Source of the DNA: Pedobacter sp.
Lineage (GTDB): Bacteria; Bacteroidota; Bacteroidia; Sphingobacteriales; Sphingobacteriaceae
NCBI GenBank assembly: GCA_004295885.1
Contig: SEDG01000044.1
Coordinates: 1 to 14,240 of the forward strand
DNA: 14,240 bases
Direction: 5' to 3'
The notes beneath the pieces were generated by a model. It ran no database searches and had not been told where the DNA came from. It saw only the letters and a program-made list of their open reading frames with translations. A program made the position numbers and the translations under genes. Shown piece after piece: positions 7,964 through 14,240 of this stretch (its first letter is position 1; every line of letters starts with the position of its first letter).

Positions 7964-8551
7964 ATGGAAACAACGACTGGTGTTAACTTAAAAACCGAGG
8001 CTCTAAAGAATGGAGCTATTTGGGGTGTAATTAATATTGTTATCTTTTTAGTGTCATGGTATGCAATGCCAAGCTTGATGAGCTCTTACCTTTATTCGGG
8101 AGTTCTTGTGGTAATTGGTATTGCTCTAGCGGTTTTCTTCTGTATGGATATGAGAAAAAAAGCTGGGGGTTATTGGACTTTTGGTGAAGCCTTATGGAAC
8201 ATTTTTGTGATGTTTTTAATGTCAATGGCTATCGTGTTCATCTTTAATGTTTTATTTGGCAAATTTATAGACCCAACTTATCCTGTTAAAATGAAAGAAG
8301 CGGTGATGGCTAAAACGCAGTCTACCTACGAAAGTTTAGGTATGGACGAACAAACTTCTGAAGTAGCACTGGAAAAAGTTTCTGAAAGTTTAGATAAACA
8401 ATTTAATCCTACTTTTAGCCAAGCAGTAGTTGGTTTTGGTATATCAGCTGTACTTTATTTTATTGGGGCATTGATATTCGCATTGATTTTTAAGAAAAGT
8501 AATCCTAACCCGTTTGCGCCGATAAATGACGAAGAGTTAAGTACACAATAA
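7964..8551 (+). CDS. DUF4199 domain-containing membrane protein
   Basis: A 195-residue integral membrane protein with four predicted helices (about 17-38, 42-62, 75-98 and 152-176). A GGYWTFGEAL turn (68-77) before the third helix and a soluble amphipathic loop (about 105-150) are the pattern of the Bacteroidota DUF4199 family. The function of that family is unknown. It starts 19 nt after the acidic protein gene behind an A-rich leader with no Shine-Dalgarno sequence. It is the last gene before a strong terminator, so it closes the operon that begins with the BatA-type gene. Confidence 0.85.
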   Translation: METTTGVNLKTEALKNGAIWGVINIVIFLVSWYAMPSLMSSYLYSGVLVVIGIALAVFFCMDMRKKAGGYWTFGEALWNIFVMFLMSMAIVFIFNVLFGKFIDPTYPVKMKEAVMAKTQSTYESLGMDEQTSEVALEKVSESLDKQFNPTFSQAVVGFGISAVLYFIGALIFALIFKKSNPNPFAPINDEELSTQ

Positions 8552-8573
8552 ACCTCAATAACATAAGTTTAAT

Positions 8574-8623
8574 AACGTGCAGGTTTTATCATATAATTTG
8601 ATGAAATTTGCACGTTGTTTTTT
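8574..8623 (+). terminator. Rho-independent terminator after the DUF4199 gene
   Basis: An 18-bp stem (8574-8591 with 8599-8616) contains 8 perfect outer pairs (AACGTGCA/TGCACGTT) and continues inward with three G-U wobbles. It has a 7-nt AT loop, then a G and six T (8618-8623). It begins 22 nt after the stop codon and ends the operon at 3976-8551. Confidence 0.87.
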
Positions 8624-8636
8624 AAGCGTATTTTTG
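8607..8636 (+). promoter_or_regulatory. Promoter of the glycosyltransferase unit, overlapping the terminator
   Basis: TTTG at 8607-8610, an 18-bp spacer and TATTTTTG at 8629-8636 together match both halves of the Bacteroidota primary-sigma consensus. The -33 box lies inside the 3' arm of the terminator hairpin and the spacer contains its T-tract. The predicted start near 8642 gives a leader of roughly 45 nt that contains the 7-nt repeats at 8651-8685. Confidence 0.6.
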
Positions 8637-8650
8637 TTAGAGGCCTAAGT

Positions 8651-8685
8651 CTTGATACTTGATACCAAATACTCGATACTCAATA
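8651..8685 (+). repeat. Five tandem 7-nt repeats directly before a start codon
   Basis: The units are CTTGATA, CTTGATA, CCAAATA, CTCGATA, CTCAATA. All share C in position 1 and ATA at the end. The array ends one base before the ATG at 8687, so it takes up most of the mRNA leader in place of a ribosome binding site. Confidence 0.8.
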
Positions 8686-8686
8686 A

Positions 8687-9637
8687 ATGGATATATCAGT
8701 TGTAGTACCACTATATAATGAAGATGAATCGCTACCCGAGTTAGTTTCTTGGATCGATAAAGTGATGAATGAGCATAATTTTTCTTACGAAATTGTCCTT
8801 GTTGATGATGGTAGTACCGATAAATCTTGGGCAGTAATTACACAGTTAAAGGAAACCTTCGCTGGAGTTAAAGCCATTAAGTTTAGAAGAAATTATGGTA
8901 AATCTGCAGCTTTAAACGTAGCTTTTGAAGTTACGCAGGGCGATGTCATCATTACAATGGATGCTGACTTACAAGATAGTCCTGATGAAATTCCTGAATT
9001 ATATCGTCGTATTAAAGAAGAAAATTACGATATCATTTCTGGTTGGAAAAAGAAACGCTATGACCCAATAACTAAGACTATCCCTACCAAATTATTTAAT
9101 GCTGCAACTCGCAAAATGAGTGGGATTCAATTAAACGATTTTAATTGCGGATTAAAAGCATATAGAAGCGATGTGGTAAAAACCATAGAAGTTTATGGCG
9201 AAATGCACCGTTATATTCCTGTAATTGCAAAATGGGCAGGTTTCACTAAAATAGGCGAACAAGTTGTAGAACATAGGGCGAGAAAATACGGGACTACCAA
9301 ATTCGGTATGAGTCGATTTATCAACGGCTTTCTAGATTTACTTTCCATCTTTTTTGTAGGGAAATTTGGCAAACGCCCGATGCACTTTTTCGGTTCATTA
9401 GGTGTGTTGAGCTTCGTTGTAGGTATCGTTATGGCAATCTATATCATGGTAGAAAAGCAAATCTTAATTTGGAATAATTTACCATATAGAGATACCACAG
9501 ACCAACCTTTGTTTTACTTGGCGTTAGTTGCCATTGTAGTAGGCTCACAAATGTTCTTAGCAGGATTTATTGCCGAGCTGGTTGGTCGTAATGCAACAGA
9601 AAGAAATAGATATTTAATTGAAAAGGAAATAATTTGA
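8687..9637 (+). CDS. Family-2 glycosyltransferase, polyprenyl-phosphate (DPM1/GtrB) type
   Basis: A 316-residue membrane-bound GT-A enzyme expected to transfer a sugar from a nucleotide sugar to a polyprenyl phosphate on the cytoplasmic face. It opens with the canonical MDISVVVPLYNEDESL. It has the nucleotide-binding VDDGSTD (39-45), RRNYGKSAALN (68-77) and the metal-binding DADLQDSP (92-99), a FNCGLKAYR acceptor-region motif (152-160), HRYIP (174-178) and RKYGTTKFG. Two C-terminal transmembrane helices follow (about 233-256 and 274-297). That arrangement is typical of the DPM1/GtrB/ArnC-like group; the actual sugar is not predictable. It is the first gene of a unit with a second glycosyltransferase and a polytopic protein. 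There is no Shine-Dalgarno sequence; 7-nt repeats sit directly upstream. Confidence 0.9.
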   Translation: MDISVVVPLYNEDESLPELVSWIDKVMNEHNFSYEIVLVDDGSTDKSWAVITQLKETFAGVKAIKFRRNYGKSAALNVAFEVTQGDVIITMDADLQDSPDEIPELYRRIKEENYDIISGWKKKRYDPITKTIPTKLFNAATRKMSGIQLNDFNCGLKAYRSDVVKTIEVYGEMHRYIPVIAKWAGFTKIGEQVVEHRARKYGTTKFGMSRFINGFLDLLSIFFVGKFGKRPMHFFGSLGVLSFVVGIVMAIYIMVEKQILIWNNLPYRDTTDQPLFYLALVAIVVGSQMFLAGFIAELVGRNATERNRYLIEKEII

Positions 9638-9705
9638 TGTAAAATGGAAGAGGTAAGATGGAAGATGTAAAGGTCCATTTGCCATTTGCCATTTTACATT
9701 TTACA
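9636..9705. repeat. Head-to-head arrays of 7-nt repeats filling a gene gap
   Basis: From the last bases of the upstream TGA the sequence is five heptads GATGTAA, AATGGAA, GAGGTAA, GATGGAA, GATGTAA, then AGGTCCA and four heptads TTTGCCA, TTTGCCA, TTTTACA, TTTTACA. Read on the other strand the second set is AATGTAA and AATGGCA, the same family inverted. The outer 14 nt of the two arms pair with one mismatch, and the inner heptads pair only partly. It ends 8 nt before the next ATG. Confidence 0.8.
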
Positions 9706-9713
9706 TCTCTGCT

Positions 9714-10682
9714 ATGTTTTTCTCTATCATCATTCCGCTTTATAATCGCCCGCAAGAAATTGATGAGCTTTTAGAAACTCTAACTAAACAAACTTATATG
9801 CAGTTTGAGGTTTTGGTTATTGAAGATGGTTCAGTAAATGATGCTGCCGATATCGTTGCATCTTACGCAGATAGACTAGATATTAAGTATTTTGTAAAGC
9901 CAAATGCCGGACAAGGTTTTGCCCGTAACTTTGGTTTTGAACGTGCCAAAGGCGATTATTTCATCATTTTTGATTCTGATTGTTTAATACCTGAAGATTA
10001 CTTAGAGATAGTTTCTGCAAATCTTTTCGAACATCAGCTAGATGCTTACGGTGGTCCTGATGCTGCTCATCAAACTTTTACACCAGTTCAAAAAGCAATT
10101 AGCTACGCCATGACTTCGCCCTTTACTACCGGTGGAATTAGGGGGAATAAAAAACACATTGGTCAGTTCCACCCACGTAGTTTTAACATGGGTGTTTCTA
10201 GAGAGGTTTATGAAAAGGTGGGCGGTTTTATTTTAACACGTCTAGGAGAAGACATCGAATACAGTATCCGTATTCACGAAAATGGATTTAAAATCGGATT
10301 AATTCCAGCCGCAAAAGTTTACCACAAAAGGCGAACAAGTTTTGCCCAATTCTATAAACAACTGCACTTTTTTGGCAGGGCTCGAATTAATATTTACAAA
10401 CATTTTCCATCAGAATTAAAACTAGTACACTTCTTTCCAGCTGTATTTACCGTTGGATTGGGCGTTATGCTTTTGTTAAATGTATTTTATCCGCCATTGG
10501 CTTACATTTGCAATTTCCTCTTCTTGCTTTTCTTTTTGTTGATATTTTTTCACGCGTGGCAGGTTAACAAATCAATAAAAATTGCATTTTTGAGTGTTGT
10601 TGCATCGTTTATACAACTCTTCGCCTATGGCTTAGGTTTTATACAAGATTTTTTTAAAAGAATAATATTTAAACAATCATGA
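9714..10682 (+). CDS. Family-2 glycosyltransferase with C-terminal membrane helices
   Basis: A 322-residue GT-A fold glycosyltransferase. It starts MFFSIIIPLYNRPQEI, followed by VIEDGS (35-40), NAGQGFARNFG (64-74), the metal-binding DSD (87-89) after IIF, and a GED motif (178-180, LGEDIEYSIRI) that matches the catalytic-base region of inverting GT2 enzymes. Three hydrophobic segments follow (about 238-258, 260-281 and 288-312), so it is anchored in the inner membrane with the catalytic domain in the cytoplasm. The donor and acceptor are unknown. It differs clearly from the upstream DPM1-type enzyme, so the pair probably performs different steps. The ATG overlaps nothing upstream, but the leader is the inverted 7-nt repeat. 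The stop overlaps the next ATG by 4 nt. Confidence 0.9.
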   Translation: MFFSIIIPLYNRPQEIDELLETLTKQTYMQFEVLVIEDGSVNDAADIVASYADRLDIKYFVKPNAGQGFARNFGFERAKGDYFIIFDSDCLIPEDYLEIVSANLFEHQLDAYGGPDAAHQTFTPVQKAISYAMTSPFTTGGIRGNKKHIGQFHPRSFNMGVSREVYEKVGGFILTRLGEDIEYSIRIHENGFKIGLIPAAKVYHKRRTSFAQFYKQLHFFGRARINIYKHFPSELKLVHFFPAVFTVGLGVMLLLNVFYPPLAYICNFLFLLFFLLIFFHAWQVNKSIKIAFLSVVASFIQLFAYGLGFIQDFFKRIIFKQS

Positions 10683-11554
10683 TAGACTATTTAAAGGAAA
10701 GCACTTTTGCAGTTAAAGATGTAATTATGCAAGCATGGAAAGTAACTCGTGATAATTACTTTTCTATTGCAACGCTCTGCTTTTTAATCTTCATTACTGC
10801 CTCAACATCTACCTTTATGGCTTTTTTTATGGGAGAGCTTAATATTGGGATTAGGATAATTATGTTGCTGATGTTTATTTTAAGTTACTGTGTAGTAGAG
10901 CTTTGTCTGATAAAATATATATTCCACTTATTGGACCACGAAACGGAAGAAATAAAAATTATTGAAACATTGCCAACTCGTTCTGAGGTTGTAAGATTTT
11001 TAATCGGAACGGTATATTTCGGCCTTAGTATATTTTTAGTAGGTGTACTGTTAATGCCTATTCTTTACATTTTAGACCTGATTTTAAAATTTGCGGTTAA
11101 CCAAGGCTTAATAGATAATTTCACTTATGCGGGAAAGGTAATCGTTAACATCGCGGTAGGTATTGCTGTTTTAAGTATCTTTTTCACCTTCATTAGAATT
11201 GTATTTTTTCCATTTTTTATCATTGATAAAAAAAGTACACCATTTGAATCTATCAAGCTAAGTTTAGCGACTACAAAAGGAAACTTTATTAAGCTGCTAT
11301 TTATTTTGGCTGGTTTAGTGCTAGTTCAAGCTGTGGTATTTGGCTTTTTCTATGTCGTAGTTTTAACAGGATTTAGGTTAGTTAATTATTTTTTTGATTA
11401 CGATATCAATCAATATGTCTCTTTAATTGTTGTAGTATTTAGTTCATTTGTAATCGTACCGTTTACTACAGCATTTTTTACAGTGGCTTATCGTAAAATT
11501 ATGAATGAATATAAAGGAGATGAACATCCTGACATTATCCATAATATCGTTTAA
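10679..11554 (+). CDS. Polytopic inner-membrane protein of unknown function
   Basis: A 291-residue protein with about six hydrophobic helices (roughly 28-51, 57-80, 106-136, 152-180, 203-231 and 246-270). The stretch FFPFFIIDKKSTPFESIKLS, ending ATTKGN (176-202), is reminiscent of the DUF975/YciC-like class, in which a cytoplasmic segment with a spaced Ser and a KGN turn precedes a helix; assignment to a named family is tentative. It overlaps the upstream glycosyltransferase by 4 nt (ATGA), so the two are translationally coupled. A role alongside the two glycosyltransferases in envelope assembly is suggested only by context. The stop codon abuts an inverted-repeat element. Confidence 0.8.
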   Translation: MIDYLKESTFAVKDVIMQAWKVTRDNYFSIATLCFLIFITASTSTFMAFFMGELNIGIRIIMLLMFILSYCVVELCLIKYIFHLLDHETEEIKIIETLPTRSEVVRFLIGTVYFGLSIFLVGVLLMPILYILDLILKFAVNQGLIDNFTYAGKVIVNIAVGIAVLSIFFTFIRIVFFPFFIIDKKSTPFESIKLSLATTKGNFIKLLFILAGLVLVQAVVFGFFYVVVLTGFRLVNYFFDYDINQYVSLIVVVFSSFVIVPFTTAFFTVAYRKIMNEYKGDEHPDIIHNIV

Positions 11555-11664
11555 CCCCTAAATCCCCTGAAGGGGCTTTTATAATCGCCAATGCTATGTG
11601 GAGAATAATTAGACTACAAAATATTAACGTTAGAAAGGAGAAGCCCCTTTAGGGGTTTGGGGTT
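11553..11664. repeat. 112-bp inverted-repeat element of CCCCT/AGGGG hairpins
   Basis: The left arm 11553-11578 and right arm 11641-11664 are reverse complements over 24 positions, with two 1-nt bulges and one mismatch. Each arm carries its own small hairpin (CCCC-TGAA-GGGG and CCCC-TTTA-GGGG), and the left one is followed by CTTTT and could act as a weak terminator. The 62-bp centre has no open frame. The element shares two bases with the upstream stop codon and ends one base before the GH3-family ATG. I recall similar CCCCTAAA/AGGGG intergenic palindromes as common in Bacteroidota genomes but cannot verify it here. Confidence 0.8.
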
Positions 11665-11665
11665 T

Positions 11666-12747
11666 ATGGGATTTAAAGCGGCACTAAGTAAGCCATTTGC
11701 TGCGTGGGCGGTTAAGAAAATTAATAAGTGGAAGAGAAATGCATTAAAGGCACAAGATGATGTTTTTCATTCTTTAATTAAATCTGCAGCCCATACCGCA
11801 TTCGGTAAAGACCATCAGTTTTCTGCCATCAAAAATTACGAAGATTTTAAGGCAAATGTTCCCGTTAGGGATTATGAAGCTTTAAGACCTTATATCGATA
11901 GGGTAGTCGCTGGCGAAAAAGATGTACTTTGGAAAGGAAAACCTCAATATTTCGCTAAAACTTCAGGTACCACATCTGGTGTGAAGTATATTCCAATTTC
12001 AAAAGAATCGATGCCTCAGCATATTAAAGCTGCTCGAAATGCATTATTAACTTACATACACGAAACGGGTAAAACCAATTTTGTAAATGGTAAAATGATT
12101 TTCCTACAGGGAAGTCCGATTTTAACAAAAAAGAACGGAATTAATGTAGGGCGTTTATCTGGCATCGTAGCTCATTTAGTGCCCGCATATTTGCAAAAAA
12201 ACAGATTGCCATCTTATGGAACTAACTGTATTGAAGATTGGGAAGAAAAGGTTGATGCGATAGTAGAAGAAACTATTAATAAGGATATGACTCTGATTTC
12301 AGGCATACCGCCTTGGGTTCAAATGTATTTCGATAAATTAAGCGAAAGGTCTAATGGCAAAAAGGTAAAGGACATCTTCAAGAACTTTAGTTTGTTTGTT
12401 TATGGTGGTGTGAATTACGAGCCATACAGAGCTAAAATTGAAGCAAGTATCGGCAGAACGATAGACACCATTGAAACCTATCCAGCTTCTGAAGGTTTTA
12501 TTGCTTACCAAGATTCTCAAAAAGATAAAAGTTTATTGCTTTTGGCAAAGGTCGGAATATTTTATGAGTTTATTCCTGCTGATGAATATTATAATGATAG
12601 ACCAACAAGGTTAAGTTTAGCTCGCTAAAGAAAGATGCTTTTGTAGATTACATGAGAGCCGAGGGTAAATTAGGTGGACAAAATAAGGTGCCAAGGTTAA
12701 GTAATGATAGGAAATTGGCTAAGGTTTTAGAGAAGTATATTAAGTAA
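11666..12747 (+). pseudogene. GH3-family acyl-adenylating protein gene broken by internal deletion
   Basis: The first 320 codons (ATG at 11666, preferred over the TTG at 11657 because MGFKAALSKPFAAW matches the family start) encode the N-terminal part of a bacterial GH3 auxin-responsive-promoter family protein. Visible motifs are HTAFGKDHQF (43-52), the ATP-binding TSGTTSG (99-105), SGIPPWV (212-218), YGGVNYEPYR (246-255), ETYPASEGFIAYQ (270-282) and FYEFIPADEYY (299-309). It should then continue for about 140-150 more residues. Instead, after PTRLSL the frame reaches a stop (12626-12628). A different frame, from about 12622, encodes the family C-terminus SLKKDAFVDYM, then AEGKLGGQNKVPRLSNDRK, ending at 12745-12747. 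The missing middle includes the ATPase signature around the hinge, so activity is improbable. The substrate of bacterial GH3 proteins is generally unknown. Confidence 0.85.
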
Positions 12748-12756
12748 TTGTTATTC

Positions 12757-12826
12757 CCTGCCTACCGCAGGCAGGCGAGGAACGAGGAATCTATATAAAG
12801 GTGCTTCGACTACGCTCAGCATGACA
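12757..12826. repeat. Composite intergenic repeat (GC-rich hairpin plus TTCGACTACGCTCAGCATGAC unit)
   Basis: CCTGCCT (12757-12763) and AGGCAGG (12769-12775) form a perfect 7-bp stem with a 5-nt loop. After a GAGGAACGAGGAATCT stretch comes a second element at about 12801-12826, GCTTCGACTACGCTCAGC followed by ATGACAA. Both are much richer in G+C than the surrounding DNA. I recall both motifs as frequently dispersed intergenic sequences in Bacteroidota, but this is memory, not a search. They fill most of the gap between the broken GH3 gene and dxr. Confidence 0.6.
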
Positions 12827-12852
12827 AATCTTAAAAATAATTATAGAAAAGT

Positions 12853-13998
12853 TTGAAAAACATATCAATATTAGGTTCAACAGGTTCTATAGGAACGCAA
12901 GCATTAGAAGTAGTTCGGGCAAATCCACATTTATATAAAGTTGATGTTTTAACAGCGCAAAATAATGCCGACTTGTTAATACAACAAGCTATAGAATTTA
13001 GCCCTAAAATGGTGGTCATAACTTGTGAAGACCACTACACCAAAGTTAAAAATGCTTTGCCAAATGTAGAAGTGCTTTGTGGTGAAGAAGCTTTAATTGC
13101 TGCGGTTCAATTGCCACAAACTCAATTTGTGTTGACGGCAATTATGGGGTCTGTAGGGCTAAAACCTACTATCGCTGCCATTGAAGCTAAAAAGGACATC
13201 GGTCTTGCCAATAAGGAAACTTTAGTAGTTGCAGGAGAATTAGTAATGCAATTGGCGAAGGATAATGGTGTAAAAATCATTCCAGTGGACTCCGAGCATT
13301 CGGCTATTTTTCAATGTTTAGTGGGTGAGGAAAATAATCCAATTGAAAAGATATTCTTAACCGCATCTGGCGGACCATTTAGAGGAAAGGATTTAGCATT
13401 TTTATCAACAGTAAAAAAAGAACAAGCCTTAAAACATCCCAACTGGGTGATGGGGGCAAAGATTACCATCGACTCTGCCTCGTTGATGAATAAAGGCTTA
13501 GAAGCAATTGAAGCAAAGTGGTTATTTGGTTTGGAGGCCGAACAAATAGAAGTGGTTGTACATCCACAATCTATTATTCATTCTATGGTGCAATTTACAG
13601 ATGGCTCTATAAAAGCGCAGATGGGTTTGCCAGATATGAAATTGCCAATTCACTATGCACTGGCTTATCCTCAAAGAGTTAGCAATAATTTCGAGAGATT
13701 TAGCTTTTTAAACCACCCAGAATTCACATTTTTACAGGCAGATACAAAAAGTTTTCGTAACCTTGAGCTTGCCTTTACAGCAATGGAAAAAGGTGGTAAT
13801 ATGCCTTGTATCATCAATGCAGCTAACGAAATTGTAGTAGATGCATTTTTAAAAGATAAAATTGGCTTTTTACAAATGAGCGATGTAGTTGAAGAATGTA
13901 TGCAAAAAATGACTTTCATCAGTCAGCCTACACTCCAAAATTATTTAGAAACCGACAAGGAGACACGTATATTTGCAAGTCAACTCGTAACAAAATAA
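12853..13998 (+). CDS. dxr: 1-deoxy-D-xylulose-5-phosphate reductoisomerase
   Basis: Second enzyme of the MEP isoprenoid pathway: it rearranges and reduces DXP to 2-C-methyl-D-erythritol 4-phosphate with NADPH and a divalent metal in the cytoplasm. The 381-residue protein is of normal length. It shows the nucleotide-binding GSTGSIG (8-14), AIMGSVGL (97-103), LANKETLV (118-125), the metal site VDSEHSAIFQ (Asp146, Glu148), TASGGPFR (170-177), KHPNWVMG (His195), DSASLMNKGLE (207-217) with the substrate and metal ligands, and MKLPIHYAL. The start is a TTG codon. It is chosen because the family begins K-x-I-x-I-L-G-S-T-G and no ATG is available in position; AGAAAAG lies just upstream as a weak binding site. 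rseP follows 39 nt later, so the two are probably co-transcribed. Confidence 0.96.
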   Translation: MKNISILGSTGSIGTQALEVVRANPHLYKVDVLTAQNNADLLIQQAIEFSPKMVVITCEDHYTKVKNALPNVEVLCGEEALIAAVQLPQTQFVLTAIMGSVGLKPTIAAIEAKKDIGLANKETLVVAGELVMQLAKDNGVKIIPVDSEHSAIFQCLVGEENNPIEKIFLTASGGPFRGKDLAFLSTVKKEQALKHPNWVMGAKITIDSASLMNKGLEAIEAKWLFGLEAEQIEVVVHPQSIIHSMVQFTDGSIKAQMGLPDMKLPIHYALAYPQRVSNNFERFSFLNHPEFTFLQADTKSFRNLELAFTAMEKGGNMPCIINAANEIVVDAFLKDKIGFLQMSDVVEECMQKMTFISQPTLQNYLETDKETRIFASQLVTK

Positions 13999-14037
13999 AC
14001 TTTAAAATATCTAAAAGACTTAACATAAAAACACTAC

Positions 14038-14240
14038 ATGAACGGACTGATTATGGCGGGCCAGCTTTTGCTGGGATTATCGATACTAGTAATTTTACAC
14101 GAATTAGGACATTTTTTAGCAGCACGTGCCTTCGGAATAAAAGTTGAAAAATTCTATCTTTTCTTTGATGCTTGGGGCTTTAAGCTTTTTAGCTTTAAAG
14201 TTGGCGAAACTGAATATGGAGTGGGATGGTTGCCTTTAGG
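14038..14240 (+). CDS. rseP: RIP metalloprotease RseP / site-2 protease (3' end outside window)
   Basis: Only the first 67 codons are present. The protein begins MNGLIMAGQLLLGLSILVIL, continuing into HELGHFLAARAFG: a first transmembrane helix carrying the zinc-binding HExxH motif (His21, Glu22, His25) of M50-family intramembrane proteases. It continues with KVEKFYLFFD and EYGVGWLPLG, which match the family segment leading into the first PDZ region. RseP cuts membrane-embedded substrates such as anti-sigma factors and leftover signal peptides. It lies 39 nt after dxr in the same direction, an arrangement found in many bacteria. The ATG at 14038 is in the normal family position. Confidence 0.93.
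   Translation, partial: MNGLIMAGQLLLGLSILVILHELGHFLAARAFGIKVEKFYLFFDAWGFKLFSFKVGETEYGVGWLPL

Noticed and set aside
8651..8685. CRISPR-like array
   Set aside because: The units are 7 nt and contiguous with no spacers; this is a simple tandem repeat.
11564..11580. CCCCTGAAGGGG-CTTTT as a dedicated terminator of the glycosyltransferase unit
   Set aside because: The stem is only about 4 bp and it is part of the larger repeat element; it may terminate weakly, but I would not call it a proven terminator.
11657..11659. TTG start for the GH3-family gene
   Set aside because: It lies inside the inverted-repeat arm; the ATG at 11666 matches the usual family N-terminus MGxKAxLSKPFA.
13896..14147. 83-codon plus-strand frame spanning the end of dxr and the start of rseP
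   Set aside because: It overlaps two well-supported genes in another frame and encodes no recognisable protein; the real gene there is rseP from 14038.

Overview
The window looks like a chromosomal segment of a Bacteroidota bacterium, most likely family Sphingobacteriaceae (Pedobacter-like). The base composition is AT-rich, genes are not preceded by Shine-Dalgarno sequences, and promoter-like sites match the Bacteroidota -33/-7 type (TTTG / TAnnTTTG). Several families are typical of that phylum: a BatA-type double-anchor protein, a DUF4199 protein, YkuD_2 and YcbB-like L,D-transpeptidases, and a bacterial GH3-family protein. The genus is an inference from protein style, not a database result.

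Layout. (1) Positions 2-3636 are a peptidoglycan region. A very long plus-strand gene, open at the left edge, encodes two complete-looking L,D-transpeptidase units fused in frame, with a lipoprotein-type signal peptide buried at the junction. It converges on a minus-strand gene for a different L,D-transpeptidase family, and the two share a perfect 14-bp bidirectional terminator. (2) Positions 3637-3975 are a divergent intergenic region with a probable promoter in each direction; the one for the BatA-type gene lies so close to its ATG that the mRNA should be nearly leaderless. (3) Positions 3976-8551 are a tightly packed transcription unit: BatA/VWA membrane protein, a dihydroorotase homologue that has lost nearly all metal ligands, a very acidic protein of unknown function, and a DUF4199 membrane protein. 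The first three overlap by 4 and 11 nt. A strong terminator follows at 8574-8623. (4) Positions 8607-11554 are a second unit: a promoter overlapping that terminator, two family-2 glycosyltransferases and a polytopic membrane protein, probably working on lipid-linked sugars or cell-surface polysaccharide. (5) Positions 11666-12747 are a GH3-family gene broken by an internal deletion. (6) Positions 12853-14240 carry dxr (MEP isoprenoid pathway) and the start of rseP (site-2 protease), a common bacterial pairing.

No tRNA, rRNA, CRISPR array, transposase or phage gene is visible. What stands out is (a) four intergenic repeat elements of different kinds, two built of 7-nt units, that fill the gaps between genes almost to the base, (b) two genes that each carry a deletion scar (the transpeptidase fusion and the GH3 gene), and (c) the intact but apparently catalytically dead dihydroorotase paralogue inside a translationally coupled trio.
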